Origin: Comamonadaceae bacterium
GTDB lineage: Bacteria; Pseudomonadota; Gammaproteobacteria; Burkholderiales; Burkholderiaceae_C
Direction: 5' to 3'
Length of the DNA stretch: 38,733 nucleotides
NCBI GenBank assembly: GCA_003599455.1
Contig: QZKF01000064.1
Location: 1 to 38,733 of the forward strand
The notes under the pieces are model-generated. The model was not told where the DNA came from and did no database searches. It saw only the letters and a list, made by a program, of their open reading frames with translations. Of this stretch, positions 23,807 to 31,658 are shown one piece after another. The translations under genes and the position numbers were made by a program. Positions within the stretch are counted from its first letter, which is position 1. Each line of letters starts with the position of its first letter.

Positions 23807-24743
23807 CGCGCCGCCGCCGGGCGACGGCGCCCCCCAGCAGGCCCAGGCCCGCCAGCATCATGGCGTAGGTCTCGGGCTCGGGCACGGGCGCCGCGAGCAC
23901 GAACAGGCGCGAGTTGCCGGTGTTGCTGTCTTCTGCCACCAGGTACAGGTTGCCCAGGTTGTCCACGGTCACGCCTTCGATCGCTTGCGAGGTGATGCCG
24001 GCCAGATTCAGGCTGCTCAGGATCTGGCCTGTGCGGGTCACCTCCAGCAGCGTGTTCGAGGTCAGGCTCAGGACCAGCAGGTTGTCGGCCGCGGCTGTGC
24101 CGGCCAGTGCGCTGATGGGCGAGAGGGTCTGGATGTCGGAGAAGCTGGACAGGCCCAGCAGTGCCGGGTCGAACAACGCGGTCATGGTCGAGACACCGGT
24201 GCTGAAGTCCAGCGTGCCGCCCAGGATCTGCATCGGCGACTGCTGCTTGACCGACACGAAGCTGCCGTTGCGCGGGTCGTACGAGAGGCCTTCCAGGCCA
24301 TTGTTGCCGTACTCGGCATCGCTGATGGACGCCGACGGCGCATTGGCCAGGTTCACGCTGCCACCGGCCACGTAGCCGAACTGGAAGGCGTCCTGCAGAC
24401 GCTCTTCCGCGACGACGAGCATGCCGTTGCCGACGTAGGTCAGGCCTTCCGCGTCGTTGTGACGCGTGGTGGTGGGCCAGCCGCTGAACGCCATGGCGCC
24501 CAGGGTCTGACCGGTCAGCGAGATCTCGACCACACCGGTGCCCTCGTCGCCCACGTAGAACAGGGTGCCGCGGTCGGCGGCGAAGGTGATGGCCGAGGCT
24601 TCCAGGCCCGAGACCCCGTTGCCGGGGTTGGCGTCGAGCGCATGGTTGCCCGTGACCTGGTAGGTCGACAGGTTGATGCTGGCGAACGCGTTGAAGCTGA
24701 GCGCCGCGGTGGCAGCGAGCAGCAGGCAGGACAGTCGTTTCAT
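23781..24743 (-). CDS. PEP-CTERM protein with SdiA-regulated (YjiK-like) beta-propeller domain
   Basis: A 320-residue exported protein. A signal peptide (residues 1-22, MKRLSCLLLAATAALSFNAFA) is followed by a beta-propeller of the SdiA-regulated family, with GLEASAITFAADRGTLFYVGD, HNDAEGLTYVGNG, YGNNGLEGLSYD and AIEGVTVDNLGNLYLV. The C-terminus is a full PEP-CTERM sorting tag: VPEPETYAMMLAGLG, hydrophobic stretch, then ARRRR. Such tags are recognised by exosortase EpsH-type enzymes, coupled to exopolysaccharide secretion. ATG 24743 lies 20 bp after the other PEP-CTERM gene. An exosortase gene is not in the window. Confidence 0.9.
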   Translation of the reverse strand: MKRLSCLLLAATAALSFNAFASINLSTYQVTGNHALDANPGNGVSGLEASAITFAADRGTLFYVGDEGTGVVEISLTGQTLGAMAFSGWPTTTRHNDAEGLTYVGNGMLVVAEERLQDAFQFGYVAGGSVNLANAPSASISDAEYGNNGLEGLSYDPRNGSFVSVKQQSPMQILGGTLDFSTGVSTMTALFDPALLGLSSFSDIQTLSPISALAGTAAADNLLVLSLTSNTLLEVTRTGQILSSLNLAGITSQAIEGVTVDNLGNLYLVAEDSNTGNSRLFVLAAPVPEPETYAMMLAGLGLLGGAVARRRRVTGPAAPR

Positions 24744-24763
24744 GGTGCTGTTTCCTGCCGGGC

Positions 24764-25453
24764 TCAGGCGGCCAGGCTGCCGTTGTTGCGGCGTCGGCGG
24801 GCGATCGAGCCGAGCAGGCCCAGACCGGCGAGCAGCATGGCGTAGGTCTCGGGCTCGGGCACCAGCGAAGGCGAGCCGATCTCGAAGCCGCTGGCCGTGA
24901 GGTAGGCGCCGTTGGTCCCGACCACGCTCAAGGGGCTCAGGGTCACGTTGTTCAAACCGGCCGAGTTGTCGAAGGTCTGGAACGGCGAGCTGGCGTCGGA
25001 CGCGCCGAAACTGACATTGGCCTGCAGCACGCCGCTGGCGTTGTAGATGTTGACCGCATCGCCGCTGGTGCTCAGGCCGATGCCGGAGCCGTTGTAGTTG
25101 CCGATCACCACGCCGGCGTAGCTGGCCGAGCCGAACCAGTTGCTGCGGAACAGGTCGTTGGCCGCACCGGTGCTCTCGATGAAGATGACCGACTGGCCCG
25201 CACCGATGCTGGTCACGCCGTTGAGCGCCAGGCTGGCGCCGAAACTGGCGGAGCTGTCGTCCACGCGCCAGCCGGTGATGTCGACGGCGCTGCTGCCGAA
25301 GTTGGTCAGCTCGAACCAGTCGGCTTCGACCGCGGAGTTGCCGCTGCTCCAGGGCGCGACTTCGGTGATGCGGACCTGGGCCGTGGCGGCCGTGGCCGAG
25401 AACAGCAGGGCGGTGAGCAGGGCGGACGCGGTAAGGGATGAGCGCAGCGACAT
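24764..25453 (-). CDS. PEP-CTERM protein with lamin-tail (LTD) domain
   Basis: A 229-residue exported protein. A signal peptide (1-24, ending ATAAT-AQ) is followed by an Ig-like lamin-tail domain: VRITEVAPWSSG, ADWFELTNFGSSAVDITGW, and SIGAGQSVIFIES. The C-terminus is a PEP-CTERM tag, VPEPETYAMLLAGLGLLG then ARRRR, almost identical to that of the neighbouring gene. LTD domains in bacteria are extracellular and often accompany nucleases or calcium-binding proteins; here no enzyme domain is fused. It is the first gene of a two-gene operon. I prefer ATG 25453 (MSLRSS), which gives a typical signal peptide. Confidence 0.88.
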   Translation of the reverse strand: MSLRSSLTASALLTALLFSATAATAQVRITEVAPWSSGNSAVEADWFELTNFGSSAVDITGWRVDDSSASFGASLALNGVTSIGAGQSVIFIESTGAANDLFRSNWFGSASYAGVVIGNYNGSGIGLSTSGDAVNIYNASGVLQANVSFGASDASSPFQTFDNSAGLNNVTLSPLSVVGTNGAYLTASGFEIGSPSLVPEPETYAMLLAGLGLLGSIARRRRNNGSLAA

Positions 25454-25562
25454 GGAGGCCTTCGAAGGGAGGGGGGGTGAAGTGCGAGGCAGGGGCGCCG
25501 GCACACGAAGCCCCGAGGCTAGACGGGCCATGTCACAGCTCTTTGACACGGCGCCCCATGGA

Positions 25563-25584
25563 GCATGGTCCGAATGGACCATGC
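25563..25584 (-). terminator. Strong hairpin downstream of thiL
   Basis: GCATGGTCC (25563-25571) and GGACCATGC (25576-25584) form a perfect 9-bp stem with a 4-nt loop, 14 bp after the thiL stop on the minus strand. There is no T-run on either strand, so it may be a Rho-assisted or attenuating structure, or an operator for the PEP-CTERM genes, whose start is 110 bp further on. Confidence 0.45.
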
Positions 25585-25598
25585 CCTGCGGGAACGCC

Positions 25599-26597
25599 TC
25601 AGGCGCCTTGGAAGTGGTCGAACCCGCGCGCGGCGAAGGTGACCGGTCGACCCGAAGCATCCACCACGCGCAGGCCTGGCGCCTGGGTGATGCGGCCGAT
25701 GCGCGTGACCGGCGTGCCGCAGGCCTGCGCCACCGCGTCGATGGCGGCGCGGGCGATGGGTGCGGCGGTGAACAGCAGCTCGTAGTCGTCGCCGCCCGCG
25801 AGCAGGCATTCCAGGCGCTGCGCCTCGGGCAGGCGCTGCAGCGCGGGCGCCACCGGCAACTCGGCCAGCGCGATCTCGGCGCCCACGGCGCTGGCCTGCA
25901 GGATGTGGCCGAGGTCACCGGCCAGGCCGTCGCTCAGGTCGATGGCGGCATGCACCGCCCCGGTCAGCACGCCCAGCAGTCCCCCGAGGCCGTTGCGCGG
26001 CGTGGGGCGCTCCAGCCGCTGGCGCAGCTCGGGGTGGCGCGCCAGCGCATCCCCGCCCAAGGCGGCCAGCGCCCAGTCCGCGCCACGCAGCAGCTCCAGC
26101 GCCAGCCGCGCTTCGCCGGTGCGCCCGCTCAGGTACAGGTCGTCGCCGGCCTGCGCCGCGCCGCGCCGCATCGCCTGGCCGGGCCGCAGCTCGCCCATCA
26201 CGGTGATGCAGATGTTCAGCGGGCCGCGCGTGGTGTCGCCGCCCACCAGCGGGCAGGCGTGGGCGTCGGCCAGCGCGAACAGGCCGCGCGCGAAGGCGCC
26301 CAGCCAGGCCTCGTCGGCCTCGGGCAGGGCCAGCGCGAGCGTGAAGCCCAGCGGGCGCGCGCCCATGGCGGCGAGGTCGCTCAGGTTCACCGCCAGCGCC
26401 TTGTGGCCGAGCGCCTCGGGGTCCACGCCGGGGAAGAAGTGTCGGCCCTCGACCAGCATGTCGGTCGAGACCGCGATCTGGTGGCCGGGGCTGGGCTGCA
26501 GCAGGGCGCAGTCGTCGCCGATGCCGAGCACCATCGAGGCCGGAGCGGGCACACCAGCGCGCTGGAAGTGCCGCCGGATCAGCTCGAACTCACCCAT
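25599..26597 (-). CDS. thiL: Thiamine-monophosphate kinase
   Basis: A 332-residue kinase that makes thiamine diphosphate from thiamine monophosphate, the last step of the cofactor pathway. Features: MGEFELIRRHF start, GIGDDCALL (metal/substrate Asp pair), STDMLVEGRHF, LAVNLSDLAAMGA, VGGDTTRGP, AIDLSDGLAGDLGHI and AGGDDYELLF. These are the conserved motifs in order. The ATG overlaps the stop of the upstream gcr-type gene by 8 bp. The usual downstream partners pgpA and pncC are separated by an insertion. Confidence 0.95.
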   Translation of the reverse strand: MGEFELIRRHFQRAGVPAPASMVLGIGDDCALLQPSPGHQIAVSTDMLVEGRHFFPGVDPEALGHKALAVNLSDLAAMGARPLGFTLALALPEADEAWLGAFARGLFALADAHACPLVGGDTTRGPLNICITVMGELRPGQAMRRGAAQAGDDLYLSGRTGEARLALELLRGADWALAALGGDALARHPELRQRLERPTPRNGLGGLLGVLTGAVHAAIDLSDGLAGDLGHILQASAVGAEIALAELPVAPALQRLPEAQRLECLLAGGDDYELLFTAAPIARAAIDAVAQACGTPVTRIGRITQAPGLRVVDASGRPVTFAARGFDHFQGA

Positions 26598-28647
26598 TCG
26601 AGGTGGGCGTGCCGGGCGCCGCGGTGGCATCGGGCGGTGGCGACAGGTCGTCTTCGTCGACCACCGCGCCACGCGGCGGCAGCAGGAAGCTCAGCGGCGC
26701 AACGCGGATGCGCCGCCTGATTGCGGTGCGGATCAGCTCGCGGTTGACCTCGCTGATGGCCTGCGCCTGCAGCGCGAGCCGGAACGCCAGGTAGAAGCTC
26801 ACGCCGAGGTTGATCGGACCGATCGCGAGCACGCCGGCCACGGCCCACCAGAAGGCCGGCTCCGCGAACACCGCCCAGCCCAGCGCCACGGCCGCGGCGC
26901 TGACCTGGCCGGCCGACAGGGTGACGTGGCGCACATCGAGCCCGATGCCGAAGAAGGCCATGAAGGCGGGCACCAGGCCGAGCATGAAACCCAGCGAGAT
27001 GTTGGCCGCCAGGCCCGAGATGTTCTGGCGCGTGAAGCGGGCCCAGCGCGCGGCGCGCTCGCGCCCGAGCACGGCGGTGAAGCGCGGGTTGTGCGTCATG
27101 GCCGAGTCCAGGTTGTGGAACACGTACCAGTTTTCGACCCAGCCCGCGATGATGCTGGAGGCGAACAGCAGCACGCCGGTGAAGGCCGCGAACAGCACCA
27201 GCGGGCCGAGCAGGCTGATGTCCTTCAGCACCTGCCGCGCCTTCTCTTCGTCCACCATGGCCTGGCCGGTCACCAGCTGCATGGCCAGGCTGATCAGCAC
27301 CACCACCGGGATCACCATGCCGATGTTGCCCACGATGGAGGCCACCTGCGAGCGGAACAGGTTGGCCACCTCGTCAACGAAACGGCGCACCGCGCCGGGT
27401 TCCTTGATGTCGCGCAGCTTGGCCACCATGGCCGGCGCGGTCACGGCGGGCTGCTTGGTGGCGAGCGTGAGGTGCAGCAGCATGATCACCACGAACGAGG
27501 TCGCGTAGTTCACGCCGTTGGCAAAACCGCCCCAGAACGCGGTGAGGCCCAGGCCGACCATCAGGAACTTGACCCAGACGGTCACGCCCACGATGGCACC
27601 GCCGCCCGCGGCCTTGCGCAGCATCTCGCGGTACTCGGTGCCGTTGCGGGTGATGTAGTGTTCGCCGCTTTCGGCGCTGCGCTCGGCGACCTTGGCCGCG
27701 GTCAGGTGCGAGCTGGCGGCGACCAGCGAGCGGATGCTGCGGTTGTCGATACCGACCTGCGCCAGGTCGGCCAGCAGCGCGGCGGTGGCGCGTTCGGGCT
27801 GCTCGGATTGCAGGCAGTCGAGCAGTTCCTTCACGCGCACGATGCGCTCGCGCAGCTGGCGCAGCCGGAACACGATGCCCACCGACACGCCATGCTCTTC
27901 GAGGTGCGAGTACACGGTGTAGGCGGCGTGGCGGCAGGAGTCGAGCTGCAGGCGCAGCACGTCGGCCGCGGCCACCGCTTCGGGGCTGCGCGCGCCGTGT
28001 CCGTTGACCGCTCGCCGCAAGGCCTCGAAGTCGGCCGGCAGCTCGTGGAAGGGCCGCTCGGCCTGCGCCTCGGGCGACATGCGGCTGCGGATTTCGGAGG
28101 CAAAACCGGTGGCGCTGATCTGGCTCACGCAGAACACCAGCGCGTCCATCAGCGCGCTCTGCCAGAAGCCGCTGGCCGCTGCCGCGGCGTTTTCAGGCAC
28201 CGCCTCCGACGGCGCGACCAGCTCGCTGCGCAGGCGCCGGAGCGTCTCGCTGTCCAGCGCCTTGAGCCAGCGTACGTCGAAGCGCGAGGACAGCAGCAGG
28301 TCGAACAGCTCGGCCATGTCGGTGGTTTCGGGCGTGCCGGGCAAGACCTTCTTGCGCAGGCGGTTGCCGAACTCGCTGAGGAAGGCGGTGCGCGGCGCAA
28401 AGCCGTGGTCAGCCAGCAGCGGCGTGAGGTCGACCGTGCCGATGAAGTGGCCCCACCAGCGGCGCCAGCGCGCCTGCGCCTCGGGCGTGGCCTGCACCGC
28501 GTCGAGGAAGGCGCGCACGCGCGACACGCAGGCCTGCACGTCGCTCTCGTCGCCGCGCACCCAGCGCAGCGCGTCGATCAGCCACAGGTGGCGCCACGCG
28601 AGCGGGGCGTCGGGGTCGAGGCTGTCGAGCGGGGTGGCGGTGGGCAT
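26590..28647 (-). CDS. Gcr-type 'site-specific recombinase' family membrane protein
   Basis: A 685-residue protein matching the Gcr/SpecificRecomb family (PF10136) by overall composition and motifs such as NRSIRSLVAASSHLTAAKVAERS and HYITRNGTEYREMLRKAAGGG. Residues of about 1-340 are soluble and helical; from about 350 onward there are six or more transmembrane segments (VGVTVWVKFLMVGLGLTAF and others), then a charged tail. No tyrosine- or serine-recombinase catalytic motif is visible, so the inherited name is doubtful and a membrane role is more likely. It is co-directional with thiL and overlaps it. Confidence 0.85.
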   Translation of the reverse strand: MPTATPLDSLDPDAPLAWRHLWLIDALRWVRGDESDVQACVSRVRAFLDAVQATPEAQARWRRWWGHFIGTVDLTPLLADHGFAPRTAFLSEFGNRLRKKVLPGTPETTDMAELFDLLLSSRFDVRWLKALDSETLRRLRSELVAPSEAVPENAAAAASGFWQSALMDALVFCVSQISATGFASEIRSRMSPEAQAERPFHELPADFEALRRAVNGHGARSPEAVAAADVLRLQLDSCRHAAYTVYSHLEEHGVSVGIVFRLRQLRERIVRVKELLDCLQSEQPERATAALLADLAQVGIDNRSIRSLVAASSHLTAAKVAERSAESGEHYITRNGTEYREMLRKAAGGGAIVGVTVWVKFLMVGLGLTAFWGGFANGVNYATSFVVIMLLHLTLATKQPAVTAPAMVAKLRDIKEPGAVRRFVDEVANLFRSQVASIVGNIGMVIPVVVLISLAMQLVTGQAMVDEEKARQVLKDISLLGPLVLFAAFTGVLLFASSIIAGWVENWYVFHNLDSAMTHNPRFTAVLGRERAARWARFTRQNISGLAANISLGFMLGLVPAFMAFFGIGLDVRHVTLSAGQVSAAAVALGWAVFAEPAFWWAVAGVLAIGPINLGVSFYLAFRLALQAQAISEVNRELIRTAIRRRIRVAPLSFLLPPRGAVVDEDDLSPPPDATAAPGTPTSNG

Positions 28648-28688
28648 GCGGTCGGTGGGAAGTGGGCCGCGGGCGGGGGCGGCGGGCG

Positions 28689-29084
28689 TCAGTGCAGCAC
28701 CCGCGCGGGGGCCTCGCCGGCGCCCGGTGCGCGCAGGTCGAATTCGGCCACCTCGGCCTCGAAGCGTTCGCCGTCTTCGGCCACGCAGAAGAAGCTGCCG
28801 CGCATGGTGCCGGTGGGCGTGGCCAGCCGCGTGCCGCTGGTGTACTGGAAGGATTCGCCCGGTCGCAGCAGCGGCTGGTGGCCGACCACACCCAGGCCCT
28901 TGACCTGTTCGGTGTGCCCGCGCGCGTCGTCGATGATCCAGTGCCGCGCGATCAGCTGCGCCGTCACCTCACCCGCGTTGGTGATGGTGATGGTGTAGGC
29001 GAAGGCGTACTGGTCTTCCTCGGGCGCGGACTGTTCGCTCAGGTACTGGGGCTCGACCTCGCAGGTGAACAGGTATTTCGGCAT
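28689..29084 (-). CDS. apaG: Co2+/Mg2+ efflux protein ApaG
   Basis: A 131-residue single-domain protein with an Ig-like beta-sandwich. Family motifs: YAFAYTITITNAG, ARHWIIDDARG, GLGVVGHQPLLRPGESFQYTSG and PTGTMRGSFFCV. ApaG is linked to cobalt/magnesium tolerance and Ap4A levels in enterobacteria; the molecular role is unclear. ATG 29084 (MPKYLFTCEV) or ATG 29093 (MPPMPKY) may be the start. It precedes the gcr-type gene on the minus strand and is divergent from rpe across about 100 bp. Confidence 0.93.
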   Translation of the reverse strand: MPKYLFTCEVEPQYLSEQSAPEEDQYAFAYTITITNAGEVTAQLIARHWIIDDARGHTEQVKGLGVVGHQPLLRPGESFQYTSGTRLATPTGTMRGSFFCVAEDGERFEAEVAEFDLRAPGAGEAPARVLH

Positions 29085-29188
29085 GGGCGGCATGTTACCC
29101 CGCCACCGCATGACCGCATCGGCCCTGCGAGAATGTGGGTCTTTGGCCCGCCGCCGTCCCGCCACCCCATTTTTTCGCCAGGTCCCCC

Positions 29189-29878
29189 ATGTCCCCTGCA
29201 CCCGTCCAGCACCGCATCGCCCCATCCATCCTGTCCGCCGATTTCGCCCGCCTGGGCGACGAGGTGAAGAACGTCATCGCCGCCGGCGCCGACTGGATCC
29301 ATTTCGACGTGATGGACAACCACTACGTGCCCAACCTGACCTTCGGCCCGATGGTCTGCCAGGCGCTCAAGCCGCACGCGAAGAAGCCCGACGGCACGCC
29401 GGTGCCGATCGACGTGCACCTGATGATCCAGCCGGTGGACGCGCTGGCCGGCGCCTTCATCGACGCCGGCGCCGACCTCGTGAGCTTTCACCCCGATGCG
29501 AGCGCCCACGTGCACCGCAGCGTGCAGGCCATCAAGGCCAAGGGCGCCAAGGCCGGCCTGACCTTCAACCCCGGCCAGCCCCTGGACGTGCTGGACTGGC
29601 TGATCGACGACATCGACCTGATCCTCATCATGAGCGTGAACCCGGGCTTCGGCGGCCAGAGCTTCATCGACTCGGCGCTGCGCAAGATCGAGGACGCGCG
29701 CCGGCGCATCGAGGCCAGCGGCAAGGACATCCGGCTGGAGGTGGACGGCGGCATCAAGGTCGACAACATCCGCCGCGTGGCCGACGCCGGCGCCGACACC
29801 TTCGTGGCCGGCAGCGCGATCTTCGGCAAGCCCGACTACAAGGCGGTGATCGACCAGATGCGTTTGGCACTAAAGTGA
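29189..29878 (+). CDS. rpe: Ribulose-phosphate 3-epimerase
   Basis: A 229-residue TIM-barrel enzyme of the pentose phosphate and Calvin pathways. It shows [17 protein letters not shown] (catalytic Asp region), [17 protein letters not shown] (metal His/Asp), [20 protein letters not shown] and VDGGI. ATG 29189 is chosen because the conserved N-terminus begins a few residues later. Its stop overlaps the gph start by one base (TGATG), so both are translationally linked. Confidence 0.96.
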   Translation: MSPAPVQHRIAPSILSADFARLGDEVKNVIAAGADWIHFDVMDNHYVPNLTFGPMVCQALKPHAKKPDGTPVPIDVHLMIQPVDALAGAFIDAGADLVSFHPDASAHVHRSVQAIKAKGAKAGLTFNPGQPLDVLDWLIDDIDLILIMSVNPGFGGQSFIDSALRKIEDARRRIEASGKDIRLEVDGGIKVDNIRRVADAGADTFVAGSAIFGKPDYKAVIDQMRLALK

Positions 29879-30534
29879 TGCAGGGCATCCGCGCCGCCAT
29901 CGTCGACCTCGACGGGACGATGGTCGACACGCTGGGCGACTTCGATGTCGCGCTGAACGACACCCTGAAGGACCTGGGCCGCCCGGCCGTCACCCGTGCC
30001 GACATCGAGCGCATGGTGGGCAAGGGTTCTGCGCACCTGATCCGATCGGCGCTGCTGCACGGCGGCCTCGGCGCCGACGAAGCGGCCGCCCTGCAGCCCG
30101 AGGCCTGGACGCGTTACCAGGCGCACTACCTCGCGGTCAACGGCCAGCACAGCGCCGTCTACCCCGGCGTGCTCGAAGGCCTCGCGGCGCTGCGCGCGCG
30201 CGGCCTGCCGCTGGCCTGCCTGACCAACAAGCCGCTGGGCTTCGCGCGCCCGCTGCTGCTGGCCAAGGGCCTGGACGGCTTCTTCGCCCACGTGTTCGGC
30301 GGCGACAGTTTCGCGCGCACCAAGCCCGACCCACTGCCCCTGATCAAGACCTGCGAGGCACTGGGCACGCCGCCCGCGCAGACGCTGATGGTGGGCGATT
30401 CACAGAACGACGGCATCGCCGCGCGCGCGGCCGGTTGCCCGGTGGTGCTGGTCACCTACGGCTACAACCACGGCGACCCGATCGCGCAGGCGCCGCACGA
30501 CCGGCTGATCGGCTCGCTGGCCGAACTGGCGTAG
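29878..30534 (+). CDS. gph: Phosphoglycolate phosphatase (HAD family)
   Basis: A 218-residue HAD hydrolase. Motif I is VDLDGTMVDT (nucleophile D12 and acid D14 in the usual arrangement), motif II TNKP, motif III KPDP, motif IV VGDSQNDG. It dephosphorylates 2-phosphoglycolate, arising from DNA repair or Rubisco. The rpe-gph pair before trpE is a common proteobacterial order. It is followed by a GC-rich repeat that probably ends transcription. Confidence 0.93.
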   Translation: MQGIRAAIVDLDGTMVDTLGDFDVALNDTLKDLGRPAVTRADIERMVGKGSAHLIRSALLHGGLGADEAAALQPEAWTRYQAHYLAVNGQHSAVYPGVLEGLAALRARGLPLACLTNKPLGFARPLLLAKGLDGFFAHVFGGDSFARTKPDPLPLIKTCEALGTPPAQTLMVGDSQNDGIAARAAGCPVVLVTYGYNHGDPIAQAPHDRLIGSLAELA

Positions 30535-30549
30535 CGACCCTCGCTGCGG

Positions 30550-30626
30550 GCCAGCCGCCGGGCCGCCCCAAGGCGGGCCCAGCCCCCTCGGGGGCAGCGA
30601 CCCGCGCAGCGGCGGAGCGTGGGGGC
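30550..30626. repeat. GC-rich intergenic repeat, probable Comamonadaceae-type element
   Basis: A 77-bp stretch rich in C- and G-runs between gph and the convergent chalcone-isomerase-like gene. It contains a hairpin GCCCCC-TC-GGGGGC (30582-30595) followed by ACCCGCGCAGCGG and GGAGCGTGGGGGC. I recall similar sequences between genes in many Comamonadaceae genomes, where they look like terminator-associated dispersed repeats. Only one copy is seen in this window. Confidence 0.45.
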
Positions 30627-30627
30627 C

Positions 30628-31239
30628 TTACTTCCTGGCTTTGCCCAGCAGGGCGTCCTTCAGCATCCAGTCCGCCGGCTTGGGGCCGAGCCAGATGCGC
30701 ATGAGGGCGTTGAAGAACTCCGGCTCCTTGAAGGGCTCGCCTTCCACCTGGCCCTTGATGGTGAGCACCGTGCCGGTGCCCGGGATCCAGTCGATCAGGA
30801 AGGTCTCGCCTTCCTTGAGCTTCTTGTGGTCGCTGAACACCTGGCTCATGCGCAGCACGCCGGGGATGAGCTTGGAGAAGGCGGCGCGGTCCATGTTGTC
30901 TTCCATGCCACGCGAGAACAGCTTGCCCAGCTCGGCCGAATCGATGTCGCGCAGCATGGTGATGGTCATGCGCCGGGGGCCGGTGGCGGCCAGCACGGCT
31001 TCGGTGGTCTCGGCCTTCTGGCCCAGGTACAGGCCGGCGGTGTAGACCTTGAACACCGCCTTGTAGCGCACGCCCGCGCCGTTGAGCACCAGCGGGCTGC
31101 CGGCCACGGTGACGCGGTCCTCCAGCTTCACGCCGGAGACGTCCACGGTGGCGGCCTGGGCCAGCGGGCTCAGCAGCGCGAGCGTGAGGGCGGCGGCGCG
31201 CAGGCGGCCGGAAGAAGGGAGCAGGCGTGTCGGTGTCAT
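30628..31239 (-). CDS. Chalcone-isomerase-fold family protein, exported
   Basis: A 203-residue protein with a signal peptide (to about residue 36, LSPLAQAATVDV). The rest matches bacterial chalcone-isomerase-like proteins: VLNGAGVRYKAVFKVYTAGLYL, RRMTITMLRDIDSAELGKLF, and FLIDWIPGTGTVLTIKG with the final EPEFFNALMRIWLG. Many bacterial members bind heme or fatty acids rather than flavonoids; the function here is unknown. ATG 31239 is chosen for the signal peptide. It is divergent from the trp leader. Confidence 0.88.
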   Translation of the reverse strand: MTPTRLLPSSGRLRAAALTLALLSPLAQAATVDVSGVKLEDRVTVAGSPLVLNGAGVRYKAVFKVYTAGLYLGQKAETTEAVLAATGPRRMTITMLRDIDSAELGKLFSRGMEDNMDRAAFSKLIPGVLRMSQVFSDHKKLKEGETFLIDWIPGTGTVLTIKGQVEGEPFKEPEFFNALMRIWLGPKPADWMLKDALLGKARK

Positions 31240-31375
31240 GGCGGGTGTGGATGCAAAGGGATGGGCGGCGGCTCGCAGAAAAACGAACAACCGTTCTATT
31301 TTTCCGATTGTCCCGGCATGCCGCGCCGCGGGCATCAGGGTTTCGCCGTAGAACCAAAGCTTGGGTGCGTGACAT

Positions 31376-31405
31376 GGGACACGTCCGCGGCGGCTTTGCT
31401 ACACT
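31376..31405 (+). promoter_or_regulatory. Probable trp operon promoter
   Basis: TACACT (31400-31405) with TGC before it makes an extended -10; GGGACA (31376-31381) is a weak -35 at 18-bp spacing. The predicted start is just upstream of the leader peptide at 31415. Confidence 0.45.
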
Positions 31406-31414
31406 GCGACCACC

Positions 31415-31498
31415 ATGTTCCACCCACGCACGTCCTTCACAGGTGATCTGCCGAGCCGCAATGGCCGGGGAGCCTGGCCCTGGCGCAAGCCAGCGTAA
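31415..31498 (+). CDS. trpL: trp operon leader peptide, candidate
   Basis: A 27-codon open frame that ends GAWPWRKPA and a TAA, 160 bp before trpE. Two Trp codons flank one Pro codon near its end. This placement and composition are typical of an attenuation leader peptide. Around and after it are hairpins: CTGGC-GCAA-GCCAG over the second Trp codon and onward, GTGCA/TGCAC (31501-31525) and GCGGG-TCCT-CCCGC (31533-31546). None has a clear U-tract. The remaining sequence to trpE holds no other gene. The ribosome site of the leader is weak. Confidence 0.6.
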   Translation: MFHPRTSFTGDLPSRNGRGAWPWRKPA

Positions 31499-31658
31499 AC
31501 GTGCACCTTCCCCCGGGGTTTGCACAGCGCGCGCGGGTCCTCCCGCTCCCTGTGGCACCCCACCCAAGCCCGGCAGCGCGCCTGACCGGATGGCATGGAC
31601 CCCAGCGCCCCGCCCGATGTGTCGATGACCCGACGCGTGGCCGATGGAAAGAACGAAC

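Noticed and set aside
26590..28647. Gcr-type gene as evidence of a mobile element
   Set aside because: There are no flanking repeats, no catalytic recombinase motif, and it overlaps the housekeeping gene thiL.
31499..31658. A classical intrinsic terminator in the trp leader
   Set aside because: Stable stems exist, but none is followed by a T-run, so no terminator feature is listed.
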